Source: Gloeothece verrucosa PCC 7822 (GTDB lineage: Bacteria > Cyanobacteriota > Cyanobacteriia > Cyanobacteriales > Microcystaceae). From it: DNA of 64,000 bases. Made by a program: the position numbers and the translations under genes. Where the stretch lies: contig NC_014534.1 of assembly GCF_000147335.1 (NCBI RefSeq), positions 1-64,000 on the forward strand. The letters are read 5' to 3'. This document shows, in pieces, positions 7,814 to 15,868 of the stretch (the first letter of the stretch is position 1; every line of letters begins with the position of its first letter). Under the pieces are notes generated by a model, which had not been told where the DNA came from, searched no databases, and saw nothing but the letters and a program-made list of their open reading frames with translations.

Positions 7814-8995
7814 GGTAGTCCCTACAAAACCTTGGAGTTAAAGTTGTTACGGCAGTTCAATCCGTTAAACTAATAAGAAGTCGTCAACTTTTTTACGGCA
7901 ATGACAATTGAGGCTTATAACCCAGATTCTACCCATGTTCTTTTTCCCCATTTTTGTCCCTGTAAAGATTGTCCTTATTATTTAGATCTCGACAATTATA
8001 TTACCAAAGATGGGACATATTCAGTTAAAAATGGTAGTAACAAAAGGCAAAGATTCTATTGTCACGGCGGGGGACATCGTTTTTCAGAAATGGCCTATTC
8101 ACCCTTATTCGGTCATCATGGCAGCTTTAAAGAATATACTCAAACAGCTAAGATGAGTAGCTATGGCCTCAGTTGCGACCAAATAGCCGATGTTTTAGAA
8201 CGGGATTCCAGAACTATTGGGCAATGGCAAAAAGCTCTAGGGCAAAAAAGTCGAAGTGTCCACCTAGCTTTATGTTGCTTGATCGGGTTAACTTTAAGTT
8301 TCTTACAAATCGATGAAATCTGGTCATATTTGAAGAGGAAGAAAAGGCAATTGTGGGTTTTTATTACTTTAGAAGCACAGACCAAGTTTTGGGTTAATTT
8401 TGAATTAGGAAGCCGTACTACTCATACAGCAAATCGTTTACTCAAAGGGATTATTTATTTAAAACCTTGGGGATTTGAAAAGTTTTTCTCGATTGTAACC
8501 GATAACTTAGCCGCCTATCAACGAGCGATTTTTTTCTATCTCCGTACAGTTCAATTTGCTTACCTTCAAATCATTAAACAGAGACGAAATAAACGACTGG
8601 TTGCTGTTAAAAAACGCTTACTTTGTGGACAGGAAAGCGATTTTCCAGAAAAGTCTCAAAATACTTCTTATATCGAACGATTTAATTTAACTTTACGTCA
8701 AAGAGTTTCTTTCCTCAACCGCAAAACTTTAGGCTATTGTAAGAACCAGAACAAGGGAAAATGGTTAATGTGGATTAACCTTTTTAATTATAACTATTGC
8801 CAGTTCCATAAAAGCCTACGTGAGGATTTAAGCGGCCAGCCAATTAAATTTCAACGTCGATACAATCACCTAACTCCGGCTATGAAAATGGGGTTAACTA
8901 CAACTCAGTTGACTTGGAGAGATTTGATTGTTGCTCCTATTGCCGAAAACGCTCACAAATTCCCCACCTCCACTGTTTGGTAAGGACTTCGTAAA
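7814..8995 (+). mobile_element. IS1-family insertion sequence
   Basis: The element is defined by its single transposase gene and by imperfect ends: GGTAGTCCCTAC at the left and GTAAGGACTTCG at the right (9 of 12 positions match when inverted). The left end directly follows the recombinase gene. The same left end follows the second, broken recombinase copy at ~11550, so the IS was already there when the segment duplicated. Exact borders are approximate. Confidence 0.6.
7901..8983 (+). CDS. IS1-family transposase
   Basis: The 360-aa protein begins with a zinc-finger-like segment (CPCKDCPYY ... FYCHGGGHRFSE) and a helix-turn-helix region (YGLSCDQIADVLERDSRTIGQWQ). The IS1-type DDE core follows: DEIWSYLKRKK, a second Asp in VTDNLAAYQ, and the late signature TSYIERFNLTLRQRVSFLNRKTLGY with its catalytic Glu. 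It is a single continuous frame, whereas classical IS1 makes its transposase by frameshifting. Key residues are present and it may be active. It sits between an intact recombinase gene and a broken copy, and a deleted remnant of the same IS lies at 11550-11680. Confidence 0.88.
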   Translation: MTIEAYNPDSTHVLFPHFCPCKDCPYYLDLDNYITKDGTYSVKNGSNKRQRFYCHGGGHRFSEMAYSPLFGHHGSFKEYTQTAKMSSYGLSCDQIADVLERDSRTIGQWQKALGQKSRSVHLALCCLIGLTLSFLQIDEIWSYLKRKKRQLWVFITLEAQTKFWVNFELGSRTTHTANRLLKGIIYLKPWGFEKFFSIVTDNLAAYQRAIFFYLRTVQFAYLQIIKQRRNKRLVAVKKRLLCGQESDFPEKSQNTSYIERFNLTLRQRVSFLNRKTLGYCKNQNKGKWLMWINLFNYNYCQFHKSLREDLSGQPIKFQRRYNHLTPAMKMGLTTTQLTWRDLIVAPIAENAHKFPTSTVW

Positions 8996-9577
8996 ATTGT
9001 TGATGTTATTGAACCTATTACTGAATCGTCATTAAGTAATGAATCTGACTCACAATTCATTACTCAATTACAGCATCGTGAGTCGTCAATAACTCCAAAG
9101 CCCGAATCAAATCATCCCACTGCCCCACCAGAACCAGCCGCACACCCAATAACTCAACCCGAACCCGGTTTTATTCGTGAAGCGGCTAAATTCTTAGAGT
9201 CCGATGATCCTTGGTGTAAGTTGACGGGTTTGATCGCTCTGACTGGTGCTGCCCCCGATAATTTGCTCAAACTCTTTGTTTTAAAAGGCATTAAAGATGA
9301 TCATGCTATTTGGTACACTTTACAAGTCCATCCGGTTGATACTCCTTATTATCAATTAGTCACTCTTGTTAAGGCTAAACTTGTTTGGAAAGCAATAGCT
9401 GATCTCAGAAGCCACTCGGAAATTAAACCCTACATTGATACACATACTGGGGGGCAAATTAACGCCTATGTACGCGAGAGGATCGCTGACTATTTGGGGC
9501 AGCTAGGGGTTGAAACTTACCCACTCGCCATTGAACAGTATAAAGAGATTGTTAATGATTATAGGCACTCCGAGTAG
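8993..9577 (+). pseudogene. Fragment of a second telomere-resolvase-like gene (middle domain)
   Basis: An open frame without a convincing start reads KIVDVIEPITESSL, a Pro-rich linker, then FIREAAKFLESDDPWCKLTG through YVRERIADYLGQLGVETY. This matches residues ~410-560 of the intact recombinase domain by domain. The recombinase core is absent upstream, where the IS1 element ends. The frame stops just before a truncated transposase copy. The matching C-terminal module reappears at ~10945-11520, so the two pieces are probably halves of one paralogue split by an IS. An in-frame ATG at 9221 could make a 118-aa remnant, but with no ribosome-binding site. Confidence 0.75.
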
Positions 9578-9597
9578 AGATTAATTTTTATTAGTTA

Positions 9598-10860
9598 TAC
9601 CTGTTTATTCTTTAACTACTGTTTCCGTTGTCGTCCGACAGATCATTAAGGTAGGTAATAGCTACCGGGGAGTAGCTAAAACAATGGAGCTAGTCTCATC
9701 ACATTCTTCTTTCGGAACTCCTCATTATAGTAGTATTAAAACTTGGGTTGGAAGAATTGGTTTATATGAATTACAACGTCCCAAAGAAAAACGTAACGAT
9801 TGGTTATTCATTGCCGACTTAACTGTAGAATTAGGTAAGTCTAAAGCTTTGGTTATTTATGGCATTCCTAATCGCTATTGGCTCCCGATATAAATTACGT
9901 CATCCAAACTCTTCCCTTCCAACTGATGGACAAATCCTTGCTCTTGAAGTCACCGACGAAGCCACTGGTGATTGGATTTATAACGTCTTACAATCCGTGA
10001 GCGAACAAGTCGGCACTCCTCTACAAATTATTAGCGATAGAGCCAGTAATCTCTATAAAGGCATTCAACTTTTTCGAGCCGTACATTCTGGAGTCATTCA
10101 CACCTATGATGTTACTCATGCGATGGCTAACCTGTTAAAAAAACAGTTATCTTTTGATGAAACCTTTCAAAATTTTTTAACCGACTGCCATCAATGTAAG
10201 CTCCAACTTCAACAAACTGAATTAGCTTTTGCCGCTCCTCCGGCTCAAAGAATCCAATGTCGTTATTTTAACCTTGAACGTTTAGTTAATTGGGCTAGTC
10301 ATATCCTTAAAAGTGATTTAGCTTTATTCTCCGAACTCCTCCCCAACTTGTCCCTTTCTCATCTTTCTTCTAGATTAGAAGATAAATTTGGTTGGTTGAG
10401 GACTTACCTTGAGCCGATTAAAATTTGGAAACATCTCCTTTTTATGACTCGCACATTGGAGAAGCAACTTAAGTTTTTCGGTTTAAACCCTGGCTCAACT
10501 TCTTCTTTTTTGGAGCGGTTATCTCACCGTAAAATCCCTCATTTTCTCCAACCTTTTCAACAGCAAATTTTTTCTTATGAGCGAAGAACAAGTTTCTCAA
10601 GCATTTGATTTTACTCTTTTAGCAACTTCCGATGTTCTTGAGTCTCTATTTGGTCGTTATAAATATTTTTCGTTCTCGCTGTTCAATTAAAGAGCTTCGT
10701 TCTCTACTTTTGACGATTCCTTTAAGTACCGTTCATTTTACCGATCAGTTTATTAGAGAGGCTTTAACTACCGTTCGTTGCTCAGATTTATCGATTGGGG
10801 GTTAATAATACTTTTGGACAATCCATGCTTTCTAAAAGAAAAATTCTTTTTTCAAGTTAA
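9598..10860 (+). pseudogene. Decayed DDE-type transposase, 5'-truncated
   Basis: Across several frames this region encodes a close relative of the 511-aa transposase at 15869-17401. The pieces are NSYRGVAKTMELVSSH, then PHYSSIKTWVGRIGLYELQRP, LQIISDRASNLYKGIQLFRA and TYDVTHAMANLLKKQL, with a C-terminus RKILFSS ending at TAA 10858-10860. The first ~115 residues are missing and at least three frameshifts or stops interrupt it (near 9890, 10600 and 10665). It is a dead insertion separating two pieces of a recombinase gene. Confidence 0.75.
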
Positions 10861-10944
10861 TTTCTATTTTTAGCCCGCTCACTTCCAGCCGCATGAATAT
10901 TGTGTCTAAAATTTTACCGCTTTTATCCAATTTTCAACATCCTA

Positions 10945-11520
10945 CCATCTGTCGAACCAACAGAACAAATTATCTCTGTTGCAGAGGACATAACGGAATC
11001 GTCATTGGATCACCTCACAGTGAATGCCCCCCTCGATGACATCAAGAAGACCCAGGTGTTGGATATCCCTTCAACTCCCCCGGTCACAACCACCGACGAC
11101 TCTGCCCTCAACAAAATCGTTGATTATCTAGCCGCCTTAAACTCTAGATTTGACCGCTTTTTCGACGAAGTTGCCACATCAACACACTATCGGAAAAGTT
11201 CAGGTAATATTGATCAACCCCCCCCAAGACGGACTCGGGGTAGTGCGGCTACCGAAAAACGAATAACGGCGGCTATTGATGCTTTGATGAATTATAACGC
11301 CGGGGTAGATTACCAAGGGCGTTGGTATATCAGCGCCCCCGTCATCAAGTCCCTGGCTGGCGGCGCTCAAGTTACCATCAATGAGACGCTTAAAAATCGC
11401 AAAGATGAACTTGATGCTCATCATCAATCATTAGGGTTGCGACCACAGCATAATCGTTCCTTCCATCAGGGTCATAATATTACTGATTTTGTTACAGTCT
11501 TTGAAGATGCACATTATTAG
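10945..11520 (+). pseudogene. C-terminal module of the second telomere-resolvase-like gene
   Basis: The frame (first start-like codon GTG at 10900, beginning in IS-derived DNA) becomes homologous at VEPTEQIISVAEDITESSL. It then follows the last ~190 residues of the intact recombinase with only scattered changes, ending VTVFEDAHY at the same stop. The ~55 bases after the stop are also nearly identical to those after 7784. It is the tail of a paralogue whose middle piece lies at 8993-9577. The tail stays open and well conserved, so a separate stable product cannot be excluded, but no ribosome-binding site is evident. Confidence 0.75.
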
Positions 11521-11549
11521 TTTATGCAGTATTAACTTTATTTTTTCTG

Positions 11550-11680
11550 GGTAGTCCCTACAAAACCTTAAGGGCTTATTTATTTAAAACATTGGGGAGA
11601 AAGAAAAGTTTTTATCGATTGTAACCGATAATTTAGCCGCCTATCAACGGGCAATTTTTCTCTATCTTCGTCCTATTAAT
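11550..11680 (+). pseudogene. Internally deleted IS1 remnant
   Basis: It starts with the same left end as the intact IS1 (GGTAGTCCCTACAAAACCTT). It then jumps to sequence matching the middle of its transposase gene (TATTTATTTAAAAC ... GATTGTAACCGATAA), so about 600 bp are deleted. No functional product is possible. Confidence 0.7.
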
Positions 11681-11690
11681 ATACTTATAC

Positions 11691-12161
11691 TCAATCTAGA
11701 TTAATCAAGCCAAGTTCAATAGCAAATCCCAAAACGGCTAAAGCTCGTTCTAGAGTTGATACTTTTGTTGGGTGAGACGGATCTAGAATTCTTCTGGCCT
11801 CTTTTTCATCTACTCCCAATCTCCTAGCTAATTCTACTTTTGTTAATTGTGCTTGGCTCATCGCTATATTTAAAGCCCCTTTGAGAGCCATTTGAATTGG
11901 TACACCTATATAAATTTCTCCTTCAATTAGACTGCTGGGTGTCGGGAGCAAATTCCCTTTTTTAATGGATGTGGCGATCACGCCTTCCAAACATTTCCTT
12001 GATGCTGCGATCGCTTCATCGTAAGTTTTCTCCACAATTTTTAGTTCCGGCAAATCCCGAAATGTTACTATCACTCCTTCGGGTAACGATGAAGTTATTT
12101 TGGCAGCAAAAGTAAAAAGGGGTGTGTTCCCACTTGGTTTGCGCTTTTTTGGACTATTCAT
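11691..12161 (-). CDS. hicB: HicB-family antitoxin-like protein with HTH domain (orphan)
   Basis: The 156-aa protein shows the HicB plan. A degraded RNase-H-like half comes first (EGVIVTFRDLPELKIVEKTYDEAIAASRKCLEGVI, then TPSSLIEGEIYIGVPIQMALKGALNIAM). A C-terminal helix-turn-helix follows (QLTKVELARRLGVDEKEARRIL, then STLERALAVLGFAIELG). HicB normally neutralises the small mRNA interferase HicA and represses the operon. No HicA-like gene is present on either side: upstream is a divergent unknown gene, and downstream is a dead IS1 remnant that may have replaced it. A short inverted motif TCGG/CCGA around 12171-12190 lies in the divergent spacer. It may be an orphan antitoxin or a solitary regulator. 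Confidence 0.75.
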   Translation of the reverse strand: MNSPKKRKPSGNTPLFTFAAKITSSLPEGVIVTFRDLPELKIVEKTYDEAIAASRKCLEGVIATSIKKGNLLPTPSSLIEGEIYIGVPIQMALKGALNIAMSQAQLTKVELARRLGVDEKEARRILDPSHPTKVSTLERALAVLGFAIELGLINLD

Positions 12162-12234
12162 GCTACAATTTCGGTCAATATTGTCCGACCTGCGGATTAC
12201 GTTTATAACTATTTACCTATAATTGTTCACACAG

Positions 12235-12594
12235 ATGCCATCAGACCAACAACCCAAAATTGAGTTCACCAACGAGATTGCCACTCCCGAACAAATCATC
12301 AATACCATGATTGACTTGCGCCTTGCTGTTTATGAACTCGAACAACAAATTGAGACTTTACGCCCCGATTTCTTTGCCGCTTGCCTAGCTCTCAATACCG
12401 AAAAAATCACCTTAGAAAAAGCCATTATCACCAAAAAACTCACACCGGGAGTTTGGAATTACTCACCTGAAGTTAAATCTACCGAAGCTCTATTGAAACA
12501 ACTTAAACGTCAATTTCAAGAAGATCATGAACCTATCCGTGGTCGGGATATTACTTGGATCATTAAACTTTTAGCCGTAAAGGAAGCTTATTGA
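12235..12594 (+). CDS. Hypothetical protein downstream of tniQ
   Basis: I do not recognise a family. The 119-aa protein (ATG at 12235, with an in-frame TTG four codons earlier) is mostly helical, with a coiled-coil-like stretch (MIDLRLAVYELEQQIETLRPDFFAACLAL). A second charged helix follows (EALLKQLKRQFQEDHEPIRG). It converges on tniQ with a gap of only 15 bases and diverges from the HicB-like gene. In type V-K transposons the space after tniQ carries cargo and cas12k, so this could be a cargo gene. It is far too small for an effector nuclease. Confidence 0.55.
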   Translation: MPSDQQPKIEFTNEIATPEQIINTMIDLRLAVYELEQQIETLRPDFFAACLALNTEKITLEKAIITKKLTPGVWNYSPEVKSTEALLKQLKRQFQEDHEPIRGRDITWIIKLLAVKEAY

Positions 12595-12609
12595 GCCAAA
12601 TCGCTCATT

Positions 12610-13122
12610 CTAATTGATTTTAACGGGCTTTTGATAGTTACCCATTTCGACAAAGCTTAACCAGCATCGCTCACACTGCCCCAGTTCCCACTTCGCCGGT
12701 AGGCGAAACTCGGTTCCACATCCTGGACAAGTTGATAATAATTCTAGAAGATGAATTTCACACTTTGTTGTTGTGGCCAATTGCCATATTTTTTGGTGAA
12801 CGGGTTTTTCACCGTAACACTTTCCGCACAAGCGCGTTCTTAAATATAACTGTAATCCCTGTGCCGGTAGCATTTGCGATAAAGTCTCGACAGGGACTTT
12901 TAGGTAGCCAGATAAAACCATTAATTGTTGGTAATTGGGAGGTTTTCTTTTTGAGGGTACTTCCCATACTGTTAAATCATTTTTTTTCATTTTTATAAGT
13001 TCTGCCAATCCCTGAAGCGAGAGACGATTGGCTCGTCTAAATCGTGCTAAAAAATGTTCAAAGCTTTCTCCTGGGTAGGGCGAAGGAGTAAATAGCCAAC
13101 CCATTCCCTCTTTTTCCCTCAT
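12610..13122 (-). CDS. tniQ: TniQ family transposition targeting protein
   Basis: The 170-aa protein has the short TniQ form typical of type V-K CRISPR-associated transposons. It opens with PYPGESFEHFLARFRRANRLSLQ, followed by a helical segment, then LCGKCYGEKPVHQKIWQ and CEIHLLELLSTCPGCGTEF with paired cysteines for zinc ribbons, ending CERCWLSFVEMGNYQKP. From memory, this order and spacing match the ~167-aa TniQ of the Scytonema V-K system. TniQ bridges the target complex and the TnsC filament. Its start overlaps the tnsC stop by four bases, so it is the third gene of a translationally coupled operon. Confidence 0.9.
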   Translation of the reverse strand: MREKEGMGWLFTPSPYPGESFEHFLARFRRANRLSLQGLAELIKMKKNDLTVWEVPSKRKPPNYQQLMVLSGYLKVPVETLSQMLPAQGLQLYLRTRLCGKCYGEKPVHQKIWQLATTTKCEIHLLELLSTCPGCGTEFRLPAKWELGQCERCWLSFVEMGNYQKPVKIN

Positions 13123-13967
13123 TTATATTCTCCTACCACTTCTTTCAATTGACTTTCGCTGATCTTTGCCTCTCCTTTTTTCAAGCTGCGAATAGCTGCT
13201 TCTCGTAAAATCATATCCAATATTCCTATATATCCTCGCGTTGCTGGTGCAAGAATCCTCTGCATTTTACTATTGCCCAAATTTGATTTTGAAGGGAGTT
13301 TAAGCACTCTTTCCTCCCAAATTACGCTAGTTTGTGCCAACTGGCGTGGGTTCATTCTTTGAAATCTATGACAGGACATAAAACGATGATAAACTTGCTC
13401 ATCTCGGCGAACGACTGCATCAAGTCTATCTGTCCCCACTAACACCACTGAAATCTCTAATTTATCAAAAATGTCTCGGATTTCGGCAAAGGTTTGGCTA
13501 CGTAAACGATGAGCTTCATCGATAATCACCATCTCCACCTGACAGGCTTCTAAAGCCAAATAAACCCTTTCTCGCATCTCGGATACAGTGCCTCGACTTA
13601 GTTGATATTTTAAATAATCAAGGATTCCTTTAAACAGATCACCCGGTCCACTCTCTGGGGAAGATTGCCAATACACTACCGAGATCGAAGGAGGTTCTCC
13701 ACGCTTTAATACTGGTGGTGAGAGCAGACGATAGGCATTACAGGCTACGCTTTTTCCCGTTCTTGATTCTCCTACCACTCGGCAAGCTTGGCGGGATAAT
13801 TTTTTACCATCCAACCATTCGTGTAATGACTTCATCTGTTCTAATTGAACGATCACTCTTCGCTGCAATCTTTGTATTTGCTCTGAAATTGTTTCGTCCT
13901 CTACGACGGATTTGAGGGGATTTAATACCTCTTGAGTCATTAAAGCGGTCACTTCTTTCTCTACCAT
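13119..13967 (-). CDS. tnsC: TnsC/TniB-type AAA+ ATPase
   Basis: The 282-aa AAA+ ATPase has Walker A GESRTGKS near residue 70, Walker B MVIIDEAHRL near residue 150, and a sensor-like VVLVGTDRLDAVVR. Length and order are those of the short TnsC of Tn5053-like and V-K elements. It forms ATP-dependent filaments on target DNA and recruits the TnsB transposase. The gene overlaps tnsB by seven bases and tniQ by four. All nucleotide-binding residues appear intact. Confidence 0.92.
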   Translation of the reverse strand: MVEKEVTALMTQEVLNPLKSVVEDETISEQIQRLQRRVIVQLEQMKSLHEWLDGKKLSRQACRVVGESRTGKSVACNAYRLLSPPVLKRGEPPSISVVYWQSSPESGPGDLFKGILDYLKYQLSRGTVSEMRERVYLALEACQVEMVIIDEAHRLRSQTFAEIRDIFDKLEISVVLVGTDRLDAVVRRDEQVYHRFMSCHRFQRMNPRQLAQTSVIWEERVLKLPSKSNLGNSKMQRILAPATRGYIGILDMILREAAIRSLKKGEAKISESQLKEVVGEYK

Positions 13968-15646
13968 CCGTATTCTCTCTCTAATTCTTCATAATCATAT
14001 ACCCGTACATCGGGCACTTCAATTGGCTCTTCTTCAATATCTTCTTTGTTTAACTCAGGGGGCATAATTTCGGGGATAACTTGTTCAAAATTTTCAGGCT
14101 CGCTCTTTCGCCGAGCGGTTTTTTGGGGGTTTCTTTGGGATTTTTTACCTCTTTTGAGCGAAAAATTGCGGATGCTTTCTACATATTCATCCCTATCCCT
14201 TACTTCTTCTAACAACGATTGATTTGTTACTACTTTAGCTTGTTCTCTTAAACGACGCGCGATCGCTCTAGCCTCTGCCATCGATAAACTTTCAGTTTCC
14301 CAATCCCTAGCGTGTGCCCGGCTGATAAACACTTCCGCTCTACCTTCAAGCTGATATACCCACACTGTCGTGATATCTCGTGGGTTATACCTTAGTATTA
14401 CCCATTCTCCGGCATATCCCTGCAAATGCTCTCCTTTATATACTAAATTCGCTAATTGTACATAACCTTCTTTATATACTCTTCTCTTAATCCGCTTCAT
14501 CAAACATCGATCTAATTCTCTCTCTCCAATCAGTGCAATTTCTCCGGTCCTTCCCCCTTCCCATCTGCCCAATCGGGTTTGTTCCCCTACTCTGGCATCT
14601 ATTCCCCCGTTATAGCGATGCACTATGTAGCGCACCAGAATTTTTTCTAATTGATCCAATGTCAGACAAGCTTCGGCTTCAGCTTTTGATGAACGGCTTT
14701 CCCGATTTCTTCCCGTATATCCTGGTAAGCTGGCAAATACTTCCCTATTGAAGGTTCCAAATGGTCTTTCCACTATTCCTCCTTCGGCTGGATACCTTCT
14801 TCTACAACAGACTATCCCTAGTTCCGTAGCGATCTGCTCTATGTGTTTTGAGGCAAATTCTTTTCCTCCATCTGTATATAAGTATGACGGAATGCCATAA
14901 GTTCCCCATTCACTCTTTAATTGATACTCACTTCCATACTGTTTTGGCAAAATTCCGTGCCTTAAGGCTAATGCTACTATAGCTGCACTCGGAGTTTCCA
15001 TCCCCAAATAAATTCCCATGATGCACCGAGAATAACTGTCTATTACCGTCGTCAACCACGGCCTTCCCAATATTTCTCCACTTCGATCCACTACAAATAC
15101 ATCTACTTTGGTATGGTCGCATTGCCAGACTTGATTGCTGTATTCTACTTCAATCTCTATGCCTTCTCGACTTTTTAAAGTCAATTTTTCCCCTTTCCAC
15201 CCCAAACTTCGGATTATCTTGGTCTGGCTTTCTACAAGGCGCGACAATACCCTGTACACCGTTGCTCTTGATGGATAATTTTCTTCTCCCAATGCCACCG
15301 CTCGTGCCTCGACTCGAACGGCTACCTGGGCCCGACTCATATGAAGTGAACCTCGATTGCCCTCTCGGTATGTTTTGAGGATGTATTCCTCCCATTCTTG
15401 CGTAATTCTATGTTTTCCTTTATCTTCTCTTTGATGTCTCGTTAAGCCGCTTGTTCCTTTTTCCTGCCAAGCTTTTACCATCCTTTGAAGGCTTCTGAGG
15501 CTTATTCCCAATTTTTGGGCTATTTCTTTCTGCTTTTGCCTGTAGCTCGTCTTGTCCCCTGCCGCCAACAAGCTTTTTACCGCTTCTATCCTTTCTTTCT
15601 CTTGGGGGGTGAACTCAATTATCTGTCTTTTTGGTTTTGGCTCCAT
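13961..15646 (-). CDS. tnsB: TnsB/TniA-type DDE transposase
   Basis: The 561-aa transposase starts with helix-turn-helix segments (KQKEIAQKLGISLRSLQRMV, then SRATVYRVLSRLVE) that bind the transposon ends. The integrase core has catalytic Asp in VWQCDHTKVDVF (~176), Asp in YTDGGKEF (~259) and Glu in GGIVERPFGTFNRE (~292). A Mu-type C-terminal barrel and a basic tail ending YDYEELEREYGW follow; the tail probably contacts TnsC. Motifs such as PWLTTVIDSYSRCIMGI and LALRHGILPKQYGSEY are, from memory, hallmarks of the type V-K CAST TnsB. Its start is ~210 bp from a recognisable left end. All catalytic residues are present. Confidence 0.93.
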   Translation of the reverse strand: MEPKPKRQIIEFTPQEKERIEAVKSLLAAGDKTSYRQKQKEIAQKLGISLRSLQRMVKAWQEKGTSGLTRHQREDKGKHRITQEWEEYILKTYREGNRGSLHMSRAQVAVRVEARAVALGEENYPSRATVYRVLSRLVESQTKIIRSLGWKGEKLTLKSREGIEIEVEYSNQVWQCDHTKVDVFVVDRSGEILGRPWLTTVIDSYSRCIMGIYLGMETPSAAIVALALRHGILPKQYGSEYQLKSEWGTYGIPSYLYTDGGKEFASKHIEQIATELGIVCCRRRYPAEGGIVERPFGTFNREVFASLPGYTGRNRESRSSKAEAEACLTLDQLEKILVRYIVHRYNGGIDARVGEQTRLGRWEGGRTGEIALIGERELDRCLMKRIKRRVYKEGYVQLANLVYKGEHLQGYAGEWVILRYNPRDITTVWVYQLEGRAEVFISRAHARDWETESLSMAEARAIARRLREQAKVVTNQSLLEEVRDRDEYVESIRNFSLKRGKKSQRNPQKTARRKSEPENFEQVIPEIMPPELNKEDIEEEPIEVPDVRVYDYEELEREYGW

Positions 15647-15680
15647 TTTTTTCTTTTAGGTTTTTTCTTTGCCCCATTTT

Positions 15681-15857
15681 ATGACATTTAAAGTGATATT
15701 TTCAAGCTGTAATTTACGTCATTTATTTTGAGACAATTTTGGGGGGCTTTTTTTCCTGTACTACTTTGGCTTGTGATCCTTATCTGACATTCATTGTAGC
15801 CTTTTTACAACGCGACAAATAATTTGAGACTCGCGTCATTTAATTTGAGATTCGACA
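15681..15857 (-). mobile_element. Left end of the Tn7-like/V-K transposon with TnsB-binding repeats
   Basis: Read on the minus strand, the element begins TGTCGAATCTCAAATTAA at 15857 and runs toward tnsB. Three copies of a ~17-bp motif of the form TCTCAAAWTAAATGACG are seen at 15834-15857, 15813-15830 (variant ending in TTTGTCG) and 15717-15735. A weaker match lies near 15681-15700. A TGT terminus and spaced 17-bp TnsB sites are standard for this transposon group. The end lies 11 bases before the start of an unrelated transposase gene. No matching right end was found in the window. Confidence 0.7.
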
Positions 15858-15868
15858 CCAACTCTTCG

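Noticed and set aside
11570-12610. Search for Cas12k, a CRISPR array or a transposon right end downstream of tniQ
   Set aside because: No frame near 600 aa, no regularly spaced repeats and no copy of the TCTCAAAWTAAATGACG motif were found, so none is annotated.
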